From: Paraglaciecola algarum
Lineage (GTDB): Bacteria > Pseudomonadota > Gammaproteobacteria > Enterobacterales > Alteromonadaceae
Assembly: GCF_021532655.1 (NCBI RefSeq)
Contig: NZ_JAKGAS010000003.1
Coordinates: forward strand, 372,001 to 436,000
DNA: 64,000 nucleotides
Direction of reading: 5' to 3'
Notes under the pieces: generated by a model
Database searches by the model: none
Told to the model about the DNA's origin: nothing
What the model saw: only the letters and a program-made list of their open reading frames with translations
Program-made: the position numbers and the translations under genes
In this document: piece by piece, positions 26,741 to 37,487 of the stretch
Numbering within the stretch: position 1 is the stretch's first letter
Layout: every line of letters starts with the position of its first letter

Positions 26741-28711
26741 ATGCTTAGCAGACTCACCGTATTTGTATTTTTTACATATTTAGTTCAATTATCGGCTTTA
26801 GCCACCCCTCTCCCCGTTGAACACTTTGCCAATTTACCTGATGTGTCCAACCTAAGTTTGTCACCTAACGGCAAAAAATTAGTGTCATTTGTGCGCATAG
26901 ATGCGGCTGGTAATAAAGGAATTGCAATTCAAGTCACACAGCTAAAAACCGGTAAGCAAGATTTTGTATTGTTTACCGACAATACAAAATATTTCTTAAA
27001 TAACGTTAATTGGAAAGATGACAAAACCTTGTTAGTCACCACTATGTATCCGTCAGAGCGGGATACGTGGACAGGTGTGAGTCAACTTAGATATAAAACC
27101 CGTGAGTTCCGATTATTAATTATTAATACCGAAACAGGTGAAGTCAGCCCCCCCTTTGGGCCAAACTATCTGAAGAAATATAAAATATTACCTAATGTCC
27201 TCAGCCAAGTGGTTGATACCTTACCAAACGATCCAGACCACATTTTAATGTCTATCCCAAGTATAAGCGCAGGTTTTCCCTCTTGGCCGATTGTCATTAA
27301 GTTAAACATCAATACCTTACATAAAACGACTGTACAAAACGCTGAGATAAAAACCTCAGTATGGGCTACCGACAGCCAACATAGAGTCCGTATATCTGTA
27401 AAACAAGATAACGAACTTATCAGTAATAATATTCGTGATATAAAGACTGATACTTGGCGAGAACTTTGGCCTTATGAAATGTTTACCAAAGAAGAAGTGA
27501 ACGTTTTAGGCTTTGACAAGGATCCTAATGTTATCTACGTCAGTGCTTATCATAACGACTACAAAGCTGTTTTTAAGGTAGACCTAAATGACAAAGAACT
27601 AACACGTGAATTGGTTTATGCAGATGCCAACTATGATGTTAATGGCCAATTAGTATACTCAAAGAAAGATCAAAGAATATTAGGAATAGGCTCAGGCAAA
27701 GAAGAAGGCACTAAATTTATAGACCCAACTTTTAGCTCTATTCAAGCCAGTGTAGACAAAGCGCTACCAAATAAACGAAATTTCATATATTCAATTACCC
27801 AAGATGAAAACAAGTATCTTGTCTATTCAACTGGGCCAACCGAATCCGGCACCTATTACATTGGAACAAGAAACCCAACTAGCCTGAATGCAATTGCTTA
27901 CAGATACAATAAACTGTCTCCCGATACTCTTTCTAATGTTACAAAAATGGAATATAAAGCTCGTGACGGTTTATCCATAGAGGCATATTTAACCCTTCCT
28001 AAAAATGTAAAAGCGCAGAACCTTCCCACCCTGATGTTTCCCCATGGTGGACCAATTGGTCGCGATTCAAAATCATTTGATTATTGGGCCCAGTTTTTTG
28101 CCAATCGTGGTTATGCGGTATTGCAAATGAATTTTCGAGGTTCTTCTGGGCAAGGTTTAACATTTCGCAATTCAGGATTAAAAAAATGGGGAAAAGAAAT
28201 GCAGGACGACATTCAAGATGGCGCCCTAGCATTAATTAAACAAGGTATTACCGATCCAAACCGTATATGCATTGTTGGCGCCAGTTATGGTGGTTATGCA
28301 TCCCTTATGGGTATTGTTAAAACTCCTGATTTTTATCAATGCGCTATTAGTGTAAATGGTGTTAGTAATGTATTTGACCTAGTTAAAGACAATCGAGTAT
28401 TTTGGCAATCTTACAACGTTGTTGATGAACAAATTGGAAACGATAACCAAACCTTACGAGAGATATCCCCAGTCAATTACGCAGACAAAATAAAAGTCCC
28501 CGTATTATTAATTCATGGCGAGCTAGATAGACAAGTAGATATTAAGCACAGTTATCAAATGCGCGACGCGTTGCAAAAAGCAAATAAAGAAGTGATTTTT
28601 ATTGAGCAAGCCGGTGAAGACCATTATTTATCCAGCGAAAAAATGCGTGTTCAAGCATTTAAGGCTATGGATGCGTTTCTTAATGACAACTTACCTGTAA
28701 TTAAAAAGTGA
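26741..28711 (+). CDS. Secreted S9-family prolyl oligopeptidase-like peptidase
   Basis: 656 residues from the ATG at 26741, chosen because AAAGGA stands 6 nt upstream and a signal peptide follows (LTVFVFFTYLVQLSALA). An N-terminal propeller-like region (about 25-390) with WD40-like 'NLSLSPNGKKLVSFV' precedes the catalytic alpha/beta-hydrolase domain (about 400-650): 'PTLMFPHGGPIGRDSK', nucleophile in 'CIVGASYGGYASLMG' (Ser near 514), Asp in 'LIHGELDRQVDIKHSYQM' and His in 'GEDHYL'. This is the acylaminoacyl-peptidase/DPP-IV-like S9C pattern, a periplasmic oligopeptidase. A complete triad suggests it is active. Confidence 0.92.
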   Translation: MLSRLTVFVFFTYLVQLSALATPLPVEHFANLPDVSNLSLSPNGKKLVSFVRIDAAGNKGIAIQVTQLKTGKQDFVLFTDNTKYFLNNVNWKDDKTLLVTTMYPSERDTWTGVSQLRYKTREFRLLIINTETGEVSPPFGPNYLKKYKILPNVLSQVVDTLPNDPDHILMSIPSISAGFPSWPIVIKLNINTLHKTTVQNAEIKTSVWATDSQHRVRISVKQDNELISNNIRDIKTDTWRELWPYEMFTKEEVNVLGFDKDPNVIYVSAYHNDYKAVFKVDLNDKELTRELVYADANYDVNGQLVYSKKDQRILGIGSGKEEGTKFIDPTFSSIQASVDKALPNKRNFIYSITQDENKYLVYSTGPTESGTYYIGTRNPTSLNAIAYRYNKLSPDTLSNVTKMEYKARDGLSIEAYLTLPKNVKAQNLPTLMFPHGGPIGRDSKSFDYWAQFFANRGYAVLQMNFRGSSGQGLTFRNSGLKKWGKEMQDDIQDGALALIKQGITDPNRICIVGASYGGYASLMGIVKTPDFYQCAISVNGVSNVFDLVKDNRVFWQSYNVVDEQIGNDNQTLREISPVNYADKIKVPVLLIHGELDRQVDIKHSYQMRDALQKANKEVIFIEQAGEDHYLSSEKMRVQAFKAMDAFLNDNLPVIKK

Positions 28712-28797
28712 TCTAGAGTCATAGCTAGTTCTCTATCATCGACTTATTTGGAAATACAATAAGGTTAGCAAATAAAAAACAGACCAAGAACATCAAT

Positions 28798-28974
28798 ATG
28801 TTTGATAACACCCGTTTTTTTACATTGCCAATCATTTCATTTTTGTTAGCTGCGAGCAGCCCTAGTAATGCTAAACCAAGTATTACTAGGCTCTTACCCT
28901 ATAGCTGTCCAATTCAACATGTTGGAACTGGCTTATTTAACAAATTCAGCAGGCTAGAGACTATTGATCTTTGA
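28798..28974 (+). CDS. Possible small secreted protein or gene remnant (58 residues)
   Basis: An ATG-started frame encodes 58 residues. Its first 25 residues look like a signal peptide (hydrophobic FFTLPIISFLLAASSPSNA with an Ala-type cleavage site), followed by about 33 residues with no recognised motif. There is no strong Shine-Dalgarno before the ATG (upstream is A-rich). It could be a true small exported protein, or the 5' end of a gene whose remainder has been lost. A hairpin follows about 15 bp after the stop. Confidence 0.3.
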   Translation: MFDNTRFFTLPIISFLLAASSPSNAKPSITRLLPYSCPIQHVGTGLFNKFSRLETIDL

Positions 28975-28988
28975 TGTATACATTTTGT

Positions 28989-29063
28989 TCTGCTTAAACG
29001 CTTTTAACTGACTTGCTCGCAGGTGAGCTACAAAGATGCAGCAAGTAAAAAGCGTTTAGACAG
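28989..29063. other. Long imperfect inverted repeat
   Basis: TCTGCTTAAACGCTTTT plus ACTTGC on the left pair with GCAAGT and AAAAAGCGTTTAGACAGA on the right, around a loop of about 24 nt. There is no T-run on either side, so it is not a standard terminator. Confidence 0.5.
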
Positions 29064-29301
29064 ACCTACTTTCTTTTTAAAAAATGATACAACGCTTGTG
29101 TAATATTTCTACTGTTTGAGCACCCTCTCATGTACAACAACTACACAACACCCAAACTTCCCCTGCACAAATACCGTACAAGCAGCTGCAAAATAATACA
29201 CCAAAGATCAATCCCCCTAAAATGTCAGGTTTTTATACAAACATATTAAAACCACCACATAAAAAACAAAAAAAACACATAAAAATCAATAAAATAAAAC
29301 A

Positions 29302-29317
29302 TGGCATGATAATAGCT
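29302..29317 (+). promoter_or_regulatory. Sigma-54 (-24/-12) promoter of a PEP-CTERM gene
   Basis: TGGCATGATAATAGCT has GG and GC at the exact -24/-12 spacing and matches the TGGCACG-N4-TTGCW consensus at nearly every conserved base. The predicted start near 29328 lies 27 nt before the ATG at 29355. Confidence 0.65.
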
Positions 29318-29354
29318 TAAACACGTATTCAATTTATTTAAAAAGAGTTAAACA

Positions 29355-29948
29355 ATGAAAAAATTACTAATTGTTATGTTGTCCTTTTTAGTTTCTACCC
29401 AGACATTTGCCTCACTTATCGGTAATGAAGTTATTGATAGAACTTCGATTGACGGAGCTTCAAATATTAACTTCGTAGACACATCTCTGATTTTCCAACA
29501 TGATGGGTTTATAACATCTTGGGATATCTATGCTGGACGTGCAAATTCTGAATTCTCATTACAAGTTTTAAGAGCTACAGGCACCGCAAACGAATTTAGC
29601 CTAGTAGGTGAAAACTATTTTAGTGCTGCAGGCAATACAGGCCTAGTTCATTTTGAAATTCCAACTTTAGAACAAATCGCAGTTCAAACTGGCGACGTAA
29701 TCGGTTGGTGGTTTGGTAATGGTCAAGGGGTAATCGACTTTACCTATAACTCTTCAGATCGTGTTAATTGGAAATATGAGCATGGTACTCAGGTAAATGT
29801 TGGAGATACTGTTTTATTAGCTTCAGGTGGTAATAGAGAATATTCTATTAGCGCTACTTATACGAAAGTACCTGCCCCCTCGGCACTGACTTTACTAGCT
29901 CTTAGCATTATTGGCGTAAGCTTATCAGCGAGAAAAAGAAAAGCTTAA
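29355..29948 (+). CDS. PEP-CTERM sorting-domain secreted protein
   Basis: 197 residues: signal peptide (LLIVMLSFLVSTQTFA), a beta-rich middle (about 20-170, 'SIDGASNINFVDTSLIFQHDGFITSWDIYAGRANSEFSLQVLRATG' style) and a C-terminal sorting signal VPAPSALTLLALSIIGV with a basic end ARKRKA. VPAPS replaces the common VPEPS. The middle resembles the carbohydrate-module-like folds seen in other PEP-CTERM proteins but no family is certain. A good sigma-54 promoter lies upstream and a terminator follows directly, so it is a single-gene unit and probably expressed together with exopolysaccharide functions. Confidence 0.85.
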   Translation: MKKLLIVMLSFLVSTQTFASLIGNEVIDRTSIDGASNINFVDTSLIFQHDGFITSWDIYAGRANSEFSLQVLRATGTANEFSLVGENYFSAAGNTGLVHFEIPTLEQIAVQTGDVIGWWFGNGQGVIDFTYNSSDRVNWKYEHGTQVNVGDTVLLASGGNREYSISATYTKVPAPSALTLLALSIIGVSLSARKRKA

Positions 29949-29970
29949 TTAAACACAGTCTAAGCTAATT

Positions 29971-29998
29971 AAAGGCCTCATTAATTTGAGGTCTTTTG
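29971..29998 (+). terminator. Rho-independent terminator after a PEP-CTERM gene
   Basis: AAAGGCCTCA pairs with TGAGGTCTTT (one G-U pair) around TTAATT and runs into TTTT. Confidence 0.75.
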
Positions 29999-30180
29999 TT
30001 ATGAGTAAAAATGAAATAAGTTTCAAATAAATAGCAAATCAGTAAGTTTCACTTAATTGCTACATTCAAATCCATTAATAGTCATTTTTACCTCAAAAAA
30101 TTTAATTTTATACTTTTAAGTTATATGCTTTAGAGCAAACGGGAGTTGACCCAAACGCCCTTCCGCGTTACAACTACACT

Positions 30181-30186
30181 TATAAT
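30181..30186 (+). promoter_or_regulatory. -10 element of the leu operon promoter
   Basis: A perfect TATAAT. The TTGACC at 30146-30151 is too far away (29 bp) to be its -35; the -35 is therefore weak or replaced by an activator site. Transcription would start about 24 nt before the leader peptide ATG. Confidence 0.45.
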
Positions 30187-30216
30187 TTGTAAGTTTAAAA
30201 TTTAAAGAATTTAAAA

Positions 30217-30273
30217 ATGAAAAACGCTTTTTCTACTTTATTACTCCTGCTGGCAGCAAGACTGCACGGGTAG
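30217..30273 (+). CDS. leuL: Leucine operon leader peptide
   Basis: An 18-codon frame encoding MKNAFSTLLLLLAARLHG with five Leu codons in a row (TTA TTA CTC CTG CTG) and a sixth near the end. It lies just upstream of a terminator and 129 bp before leuA. This is the classic control peptide: ribosome stalling at Leu codons when charged leucyl-tRNA is scarce prevents the terminator at 30305-30330 from forming. GCACGGG at 30264-30270, within the last codons, is complementary to CCCGTGC of the terminator stem and can act as the competing strand or protector. Confidence 0.9.
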   Translation: MKNAFSTLLLLLAARLHG

Positions 30274-30304
30274 GTTGTAAGCAAGCGTAACGCATTTACA
30301 AAAA

Positions 30305-30330
30305 AACCCGTGCTAAGCACGGGTTTTTTT
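30305..30330 (+). terminator. leu operon attenuator terminator
   Basis: AACCCGTGC pairs with GCACGGGTT around a TAA loop, followed by TTTTTT. It lies between the leader peptide and leuA and fits transcription attenuation by leucine. Confidence 0.92.
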
Positions 30331-30401
30331 GTATGTATTTTTCATTTTTATTATTTCGTAACTGAACAATATTTAACAATAGAGCACATTAAGGAGAAGG
30401 T

Positions 30402-31976
30402 ATGTCTAGCGCGGTTAAGAATAACCAGGTTAAGATTTTTGACACCACCTTGCGGGATGGCGAACAAGCCTTACCTGCCAGTTTAAGCGTAAAAGAAAAG
30501 CTGAAAATTGCTCTTGCACTAGAACGTTTAGGTGTAGATATCATTGAAGCAGGATTTCCAGTTTCATCACCCGGTGATTTTGAATCAGTACAAACTATTG
30601 CGCGTGAAATTAAAAACGCTACAGTGTGTGGTTTGTCTCGAGCATTAGCTAAAGATATTGACGCCTGCGGCGAGTCGCTGCGCGTAGCCGAACAATTTCG
30701 AATTCATACTTTTATTGCCACCTCTGATATTCACGTCAACACTAAGTTACGTAAGTCACAAGACCAAGTGGTTGAAATGGCGGTACAAGCAGTTAAACAT
30801 GCTCGTAAATATACTGACGATGTGGAGTTTTCATGTGAGGACGCAGGTCGTACCCATATTGATTATTTGTGTCGTATGGTTGAAGCCGCAATAACTGCTG
30901 GTGCCACTACGGTAAATATCCCAGATACTGTGGGTTATACCACGCCAACTGAATTTGGTGGCATCATTCAAAACTTGTTTAATCGCGTACCTAATATCGA
31001 CAAAGCTACTATTTCGGTACATTGCCATAATGATTTAGGTTTAGCGGTAGCTAACTCGTTAGCCGCGGTAGAACAAGGCGCTCGCCAAGTAGAATGTACT
31101 ATTAATGGTTTAGGTGAACGTGCAGGTAATTGTTCTTTAGAAGAAATAGCCATGATATTGCAAACTCGCGAAGCTAAATTAGGCTTACAAACCAATATCA
31201 ACAGTGAACAAATTTCCCGCACATCTAAGCTTGTAAGCAACATTTGTAATATGCCAGTACAAGCCAATAAAGCCATAGTGGGAGCCAATGCCTTTAGTCA
31301 CTCTTCTGGTATTCATCAAGACGGCGTATTAAAAGGTCAAAACACATACGAAATCATGACCCCAGAAAGTGTCGGTATCAATAAAAACAATTTGAACCTA
31401 ACTTCGCGCTCCGGTCGCCATGTAATCAAACATAGATTGATTGAGCTTGGTTACAGTGAAGCTGACTTTGATCTTGAAACTGTCTACGCGGCCTTTGTTA
31501 AATTAGCCGATAAAAAAGGCCAAGTATTTGACTACGACTTAGAAGCTTTATTGTTTTTTAGTCAACAAGAACAAGACGAACAGCATTATCAATTAAAATA
31601 TTTACAAGCCAACTCAGGTAAAGCCATCATTCCAAGTGCCACTGTATGTATGCAAGTTGGCGGCATTGAAATTACCGAGTCAGCCATAGGCAATGGCCCA
31701 GTAGACGCGGCTTACAACGCTATCACCAAAGTATTGGGCCACGAAAACGTAGACATAGTTGACTTTAAACTTGATTCAAAAGGTGAAGGTGCAGATGCCC
31801 TTGCCCAAGTATCTGTGGTAGCCGAATACAATGGCCGCCGTTTTAATGGCATTGGTTTGGCCACCGACATAGTTGAATCTGGGGTAAAAGCCCTTATCTA
31901 CGTACTCAACAATACACATTTAGCCGATCAAATTGATCAGCAAAAGCAACAAAACGTTAAAATTTCAGGGGTATAA
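30402..31976 (+). CDS. leuA: 2-isopropylmalate synthase
   Basis: 524 residues; first committed enzyme of leucine synthesis, condensing 2-oxoisovalerate with acetyl-CoA. The HMGL-like TIM barrel starts '[28 protein letters not shown]', with metal ligands in '[41 protein letters not shown]'; a linker and the C-terminal LeuA allosteric dimer domain (about 390-505) follow. Length equals E. coli LeuA. AGGAGAAGG precedes the ATG. First gene of leuABCD behind the attenuator, with leuB 6 bp downstream. Confidence 0.97.
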   Translation: MSSAVKNNQVKIFDTTLRDGEQALPASLSVKEKLKIALALERLGVDIIEAGFPVSSPGDFESVQTIAREIKNATVCGLSRALAKDIDACGESLRVAEQFRIHTFIATSDIHVNTKLRKSQDQVVEMAVQAVKHARKYTDDVEFSCEDAGRTHIDYLCRMVEAAITAGATTVNIPDTVGYTTPTEFGGIIQNLFNRVPNIDKATISVHCHNDLGLAVANSLAAVEQGARQVECTINGLGERAGNCSLEEIAMILQTREAKLGLQTNINSEQISRTSKLVSNICNMPVQANKAIVGANAFSHSSGIHQDGVLKGQNTYEIMTPESVGINKNNLNLTSRSGRHVIKHRLIELGYSEADFDLETVYAAFVKLADKKGQVFDYDLEALLFFSQQEQDEQHYQLKYLQANSGKAIIPSATVCMQVGGIEITESAIGNGPVDAAYNAITKVLGHENVDIVDFKLDSKGEGADALAQVSVVAEYNGRRFNGIGLATDIVESGVKALIYVLNNTHLADQIDQQKQQNVKISGV

Positions 31977-33071
<1,095 letters not shown>

Positions 33072-33092
33072 TTCTAGAGCTAATTAATTGAA

Positions 33093-33132
33093 GCGACGGG
33101 TAGATATTCCTAACGATAATCAGCCCTGTCGC
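33093..33132 (+). other. Hairpin between leuB and leuC
   Basis: GCGACGGG (33093-33100) can pair with CCCTGTCGC (33124-33132) with one bulge. No T-run follows, so it is more likely an mRNA-stability or processing element than a terminator. Confidence 0.45.
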
Positions 33133-33164
33133 AATGTAACAAACAAACTAAAAGAGTACGCATA

Positions 33165-34595
33165 ATGGCGACCACCTTATACGACAAAATATGGCAAGAC
33201 CATATGATTGATAAAAACACTTCATCTAGCCCTTCTGTTATAGATAAAGAAGGCACTGAAGGTTTAATGTACATCGACCGTCACTTAATTCATGAAGTGA
33301 CTTCACCTCAAGCCTTTGCTGGACTTGATGATAAAAACCGCAAAGTACGTTGCCCACAGCGCACCTTCGCCACTATGGATCACAGTATTTCGACTCGCTC
33401 TTTAGCGATTGATGCTTGTGGCCCCACTAACCAATTACAATTACAAACCTTGGCCAACAACTGTAAAAAACACGGTATTTCCTTGTTCCCAGTTGGCCAT
33501 CAAAAACAAGGTATTGTGCATGTAATGGGTCCAGAGTTAGGTTTGATCCAACCAGGTATGACAGTCGTTTGTGGTGACTCTCACACTGCTACTCACGGTG
33601 CCTTTGGTGCCCTAGCCTTTGGTATTGGTACCTCACAGGTTGAACATGTATTTGCTAGCCAAACCTTAAAACAAAGCAAAGCTAAAAGCATGTTGGTTAA
33701 AGTAAACGGTGCATTGCCAATCGGCATTACTGCTAAAGACGTGATCTTAGCCATAATTGGTGAAATTGGTCACGCTGGCGCAACCGGCCATGTTATTGAA
33801 TATAGTGGTGAAGCCATTTCAGCTTTAAGCATGGAAGAGCGTATGACAGTGTGTAACATGAGTATCGAAGCCGGTGCTAAAGCAGGCTTGATTGCACCAG
33901 ATCAGACAACATTCGATTACCTTGAAGGTCGTGAATATGCCCCTAAAGGTGATGATTGGAACCAAGCAGTGGCTTATTGGAAAGGATTAGTCACAGATGA
34001 AGGTGCTGAATTTGATTCTGTGATTGAGTTAAACGCAGCTGATATTACACCACAAGTCACGTGGGGAACCAACCCAGGTCAAGTAATTGGGGTGAATACA
34101 CCTGTACCAGCTGTGACAGATTTTGATGATCCAATCGATCAAGACTCAGCGGTTAAAGCTTTAAAATATATGGACTTAACCCCAGGTCAAAAATTATCAG
34201 ACTTAGCCGTGAATAATGTATTTATTGGTTCTTGTACCAATGGCCGTATTGAAGATATGCGCGCAGCAGCTGCCATTGCTAAACAAGGCAAAGTCGCTGA
34301 TGGTGTAACCGCTATTGTGGTGCCAGGTTCAGTAGCGGTTAAAAAACAAGCTGAAGAAGAGCAGTTAGATCAAATATTTGTCGAAGCTGGTTTTGAATGG
34401 CGCTTACCAGGCTGTTCAATGTGTTTAGGCATGAATGACGACATCCTGCAAGAAGGTGATCGTTGTGCCTCTACTAGTAACCGTAACTTCGAAGGCCGTC
34501 AAGGTCGTGGTGCTCGTACTCACTTGGTAAGCCCAGCAATGGCCGCAGCAGCAGCCTTAGCCGGTCACTTTGCCGACGTGCGCGATTACCAATAA
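33165..34595 (+). CDS. leuC: 3-isopropylmalate dehydratase large subunit
   Basis: 476 residues, aconitase-fold subunit carrying the [4Fe-4S] cluster. Cluster cysteines are in 'FIGSCTNGR' and '[11 protein letters not shown]'; '[26 protein letters not shown]' and '[29 protein letters not shown]' are family hallmarks. The N-terminus has about ten more residues ([17 protein letters not shown] region) than E. coli LeuC between the first helix and '[16 protein letters not shown]'. The gap to leuB is 93 bp, larger than elsewhere in the operon. Confidence 0.97.
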   Translation: MATTLYDKIWQDHMIDKNTSSSPSVIDKEGTEGLMYIDRHLIHEVTSPQAFAGLDDKNRKVRCPQRTFATMDHSISTRSLAIDACGPTNQLQLQTLANNCKKHGISLFPVGHQKQGIVHVMGPELGLIQPGMTVVCGDSHTATHGAFGALAFGIGTSQVEHVFASQTLKQSKAKSMLVKVNGALPIGITAKDVILAIIGEIGHAGATGHVIEYSGEAISALSMEERMTVCNMSIEAGAKAGLIAPDQTTFDYLEGREYAPKGDDWNQAVAYWKGLVTDEGAEFDSVIELNAADITPQVTWGTNPGQVIGVNTPVPAVTDFDDPIDQDSAVKALKYMDLTPGQKLSDLAVNNVFIGSCTNGRIEDMRAAAAIAKQGKVADGVTAIVVPGSVAVKKQAEEEQLDQIFVEAGFEWRLPGCSMCLGMNDDILQEGDRCASTSNRNFEGRQGRGARTHLVSPAMAAAAALAGHFADVRDYQ

Positions 34596-34616
34596 CCCAC
34601 CCAAAAGGACAGACTT

Positions 34617-35240
34617 ATGACAACTCAAACATCTCCTGCTGGGATTGACGTACATACAGGTACGGCGGCGCCATTAAATCAGGCTAACGTCGATACAGAT
34701 CAAATTATTCCTAAGCAGTTTTTAACCGCCGTGACTCGCAGTGGTTACGGTAAACACTTATTCCATGATTGGCGTTATTTAGATCAACACGAACAAGTGT
34801 TGAATCCAGAATTCTCACTTAATAAGCCTGAGCATCAAGGTGCTAGTATATTATTAGTACGTGAAAACTTTGGTTGCGGTTCAAGTCGTGAACATGCGCC
34901 TTGGTCATTAGATGACTACGGTTTTAAAGTGCTAATTGCCACTAGCTTTGCTGATATTTTTTACGGTAACTGTATCAACAATCAATTATTGCCAGTACAG
35001 CTAGAAAGCGACCAAATGGATCAGTTATTTGCTTTAGTTGAGCAGGACTCTACGACTCAAATCACAGTTAACTTGCAGCAACAAACTGTCACAGCCGGTG
35101 ATTTAAGTTTTGGTTTTGACATTGCTGAGCAACATAAAAATAACCTGCTAAAAGGTTTAGACGCCATTGGTCAAACTTTAGAGTTAGACGCACAAATAAC
35201 TGCATTTGAAAATAGTCGTCCGGCCTGGCAACAAGCCTAA
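34617..35240 (+). CDS. leuD: 3-isopropylmalate dehydratase small subunit
   Basis: 207 residues; swivel domain partner of LeuC. '[24 protein letters not shown]' and '[46 protein letters not shown]' are the conserved substrate-binding parts. Last gene of leuABCD, 21 bp after leuC with AAAGGA upstream, ended by a strong terminator. Confidence 0.97.
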   Translation: MTTQTSPAGIDVHTGTAAPLNQANVDTDQIIPKQFLTAVTRSGYGKHLFHDWRYLDQHEQVLNPEFSLNKPEHQGASILLVRENFGCGSSREHAPWSLDDYGFKVLIATSFADIFYGNCINNQLLPVQLESDQMDQLFALVEQDSTTQITVNLQQQTVTAGDLSFGFDIAEQHKNNLLKGLDAIGQTLELDAQITAFENSRPAWQQA

Positions 35241-35265
35241 GATAATTTTAATCGCAGACCATACC

Positions 35266-35301
35266 AAGCCTCTCGATAAAAGATATCCAGAGGCTTTTTT
35301 T
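35266..35301 (+). terminator. Terminator of the leuABCD operon
   Basis: AAGCCTCT (35266-35273) pairs with AGAGGCTT (35289-35296) and is followed by TTTTT. Confidence 0.85.
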
Positions 35302-35396
35302 ATCGCCACTCTCCATCCCTAGCAAAAATCAACCCCGTTGTATTAAAGCATTTAACTCGTTATTCTGAACACAAATTACAATCAAGAGAACCAATC

Positions 35397-36320
35397 ATGA
35401 AGTCATTCATTACCGCTATTTTTGCGCTAACGGTTATGCTAAGTAGTGTTTGTGTATATGCCCAAACAAAAGTGTTATTTATTGGAAATAGTTTTACCTA
35501 TGGGGCTGGCTCCGCGGCCAAGTATTATCGAACAGACAGCGTAACTGATCTTAATAATCAGGGCATTGGTGGCGTACCAGCGCTTTTTAAATCATTCACT
35601 GAGCAAACCGGTTTTGATTATGAAGTGTACTTAGAAACCCAACCCGGTAGTGCACTCGATTATCACCTAGCTAATAAATTAGAGCTGATTGGCAAACATC
35701 CATGGGATAAGGTTGTCATGCATGGCTATAGCACGCTAGATAGCAAAAATCCTGGCAACCCCAGTATGCTAGTTGAAACGACGGAGAAGATGGCAAAATT
35801 TCTGCAAGAGCTTAACCCCAAAGTAGAGGTCTTTCTTACCTCCACTTGGTCTCGTGCAGATTTGATTTATCAAGCTAATCGTCACTGGTCGAATACGCCG
35901 ATAGAAAAAATGGCTTTAGACGTACGTGCAGGATACAACAAAGCTGCGGCTGCAACTCCTGCCGTTAAAGCCGTTAATGGCGTGGGACAAGCGTGGACAA
36001 GAGCCATAGAATTAGGTATTGCAGACCCTAATCCTTATGATGGAATCGAGTTTGGAAAAATTAGTCTGTGGACCGCAGATCATTACCATGCAAGTACTTA
36101 CGGTTACTATTTACATGCTCTTGTTGTATTTGGAAACTTAACGGGTACCGATCCTCGTTCCCTAGGAAAAAATGAGTGTTCTGGATACGAGCTTGGCATG
36201 TCACGCCATGCGATAAGTATGTTACAACAGGCCGCTTTTGAGCAATTAGCCAGCGAAAATAAAGTAAAGCCAGCACCGCTAATTATTCCTAAATCTGTCC
36301 GCCCCAAACCTTGCGCTTGA
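35397..36320 (+). CDS. Secreted SGNH-type hydrolase
   Basis: 307 residues with a signal peptide (ITAIFALTVMLSSVCVYA). SGNH block I is 'KVLFIGNSFTYGAGS' with Ser after Asn, and a C-terminal 'ADHYHASTYGYYL' provides the Asp and His; 'VVMHGYSTLDSKNPGN' may include block III. The GNSFT version of block I occurs in a distinct clade that includes bacterial sialate/carbohydrate esterase-like proteins. It stands alone between two terminators, just before the PEP-CTERM/GH86 region, so a role in polysaccharide deacetylation is possible but unproven. Confidence 0.75.
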   Translation: MKSFITAIFALTVMLSSVCVYAQTKVLFIGNSFTYGAGSAAKYYRTDSVTDLNNQGIGGVPALFKSFTEQTGFDYEVYLETQPGSALDYHLANKLELIGKHPWDKVVMHGYSTLDSKNPGNPSMLVETTEKMAKFLQELNPKVEVFLTSTWSRADLIYQANRHWSNTPIEKMALDVRAGYNKAAAATPAVKAVNGVGQAWTRAIELGIADPNPYDGIEFGKISLWTADHYHASTYGYYLHALVVFGNLTGTDPRSLGKNECSGYELGMSRHAISMLQQAAFEQLASENKVKPAPLIIPKSVRPKPCA

Positions 36321-36351
36321 AGTTCATAATCGGTCAATTCTAAAAATATAA

Positions 36352-36379
36352 AAAAAGCGACTCATTTGAGTCGCTTTTT
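36352..36379. terminator. Bidirectional terminator between convergent genes
   Basis: AAAAAGCGACTCA and TGAGTCGCTTTTT pair perfectly around a 2-nt loop; A-runs and T-runs on both sides let it serve the SGNH gene (plus) and the PEP-CTERM gene (minus). Confidence 0.85.
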
Positions 36380-36416
36380 ACTTTCCATAAACAATTAATC
36401 AAAAGTAATAAACAAA

Positions 36417-37166
36417 TTAAACAGCAATAATATGTTTTCTTCTACGAAAACCGAGTCCCATTAATCCAACGCTTAACAATACTGACAAAGTACCTGGCGC
36501 AGATACATCTGTTGAATTCTGTACAAGGCTAGTTAAAGATAAAGACGCTTCAGTTAATAACGAAAAGTTAGATGTATCATAATTAAATACTGTTAAATCA
36601 ACTAACCCATCAAAAGTTAAAGATTCACCAGCACCTAATAGAAATGAAAAATTTACGAATTCAGAGTTAACTTGTGAATCGTCACTATACAATTCAAATT
36701 CAGAAGAAAATATCGCATCTCCAAAGTCATCTGTTAAGTTAATCTCTGACAATATTCCTGCATCATCACCATTGACTGATGCCGTTTGCTCTAATTCAAA
36801 GCTGAAAAAGAACTCAACTTCATTAGCTAGATTATTCACTAAGTCCACAGAAAAAAAGTAAGAAACAAAATCAAAATCCACATCAACATTTGATGCTGAC
36901 AGATTAGAATTAATAAATAACGGATCTGTTAACTGCTGAGAAATTGAATTAGTGGGTGCGGCACTTCCGCCAGTTATAGAACTAATACTCGTTCCAATTC
37001 CCATCGAATCATCTTGCACTGCATCAAAAACAAATGACGAAGAATCGTCAAAACTAACTGTTCCTTCTATCGATACGCCCGCTGGTATCACTATCGCGTT
37101 TGCAGCTCCTAGCGGTAATATAATTGAAAACACCATTAACCATTTACTCAAATTTTTAAACCTCAT
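36417..37166 (-). CDS. Secreted acidic protein with PEP-CTERM-like tail
   Basis: 249 residues: signal peptide (LMVFSIILPLGAANA), an acidic Ser/Asp/Phe-rich beta domain (about 28-215) without recognised family, and a tail with SAPGTLSVLLSVGLMGLGF and basic RRRKHIIAV. SAPG replaces PEP. The three-part tail still fits exosortase processing. It lies upstream of and divergent from the GH86 gene (321-bp gap). The strong acidity (many D/E, few K/R) suits an extracellular marine protein. Confidence 0.8.
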   Translation of the reverse strand: MRFKNLSKWLMVFSIILPLGAANAIVIPAGVSIEGTVSFDDSSSFVFDAVQDDSMGIGTSISSITGGSAAPTNSISQQLTDPLFINSNLSASNVDVDFDFVSYFFSVDLVNNLANEVEFFFSFELEQTASVNGDDAGILSEINLTDDFGDAIFSSEFELYSDDSQVNSEFVNFSFLLGAGESLTFDGLVDLTVFNYDTSNFSLLTEASLSLTSLVQNSTDVSAPGTLSVLLSVGLMGLGFRRRKHIIAV

Positions 37167-37487
37167 GCATCACCAATTCATATATTAAAAGTTACATTCA
37201 TTTTTAATGTTAATATGAAGTTAACTACAAAGCAAACGATTAAAAAACATAAGCATAAGAAATGCATCAATTTTACACAAACATCAGTCCCACCAATATC
37301 TTTAAAAACAACAATGATAGTAATTTGTTAACAATGAACATCAATTTAATAAATACCACCTTAGTTATTAGAAAATGACATCATTGAAAACAACCATCAA
37401 AATAAAATCAAATTTAACGTTTGTTATTTATATGTGATCAGTGTTAATTTATTGATTGAAACAAAAACAAACATTGAGACAAGTAAG
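37167..37487. other. Divergent promoter region of a PEP-CTERM gene and the GH86 gene
   Basis: AT-rich with long A-tracts; no reading frame, terminator or clear palindrome. I found no sigma-54 element here. Confidence 0.5.

Larger units (their letters stand above)
28712..29354. other. AT-rich intergenic region with small ORF, hairpin and sigma-54 promoter
   Basis: Contents in order: a 58-codon frame (28798-28974), a long imperfect hairpin (28989-29063) and a -24/-12 promoter (29302-29317) for the following PEP-CTERM gene. The stretch 29100-29300 is very A-rich with no recognised feature. Confidence 0.6.
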
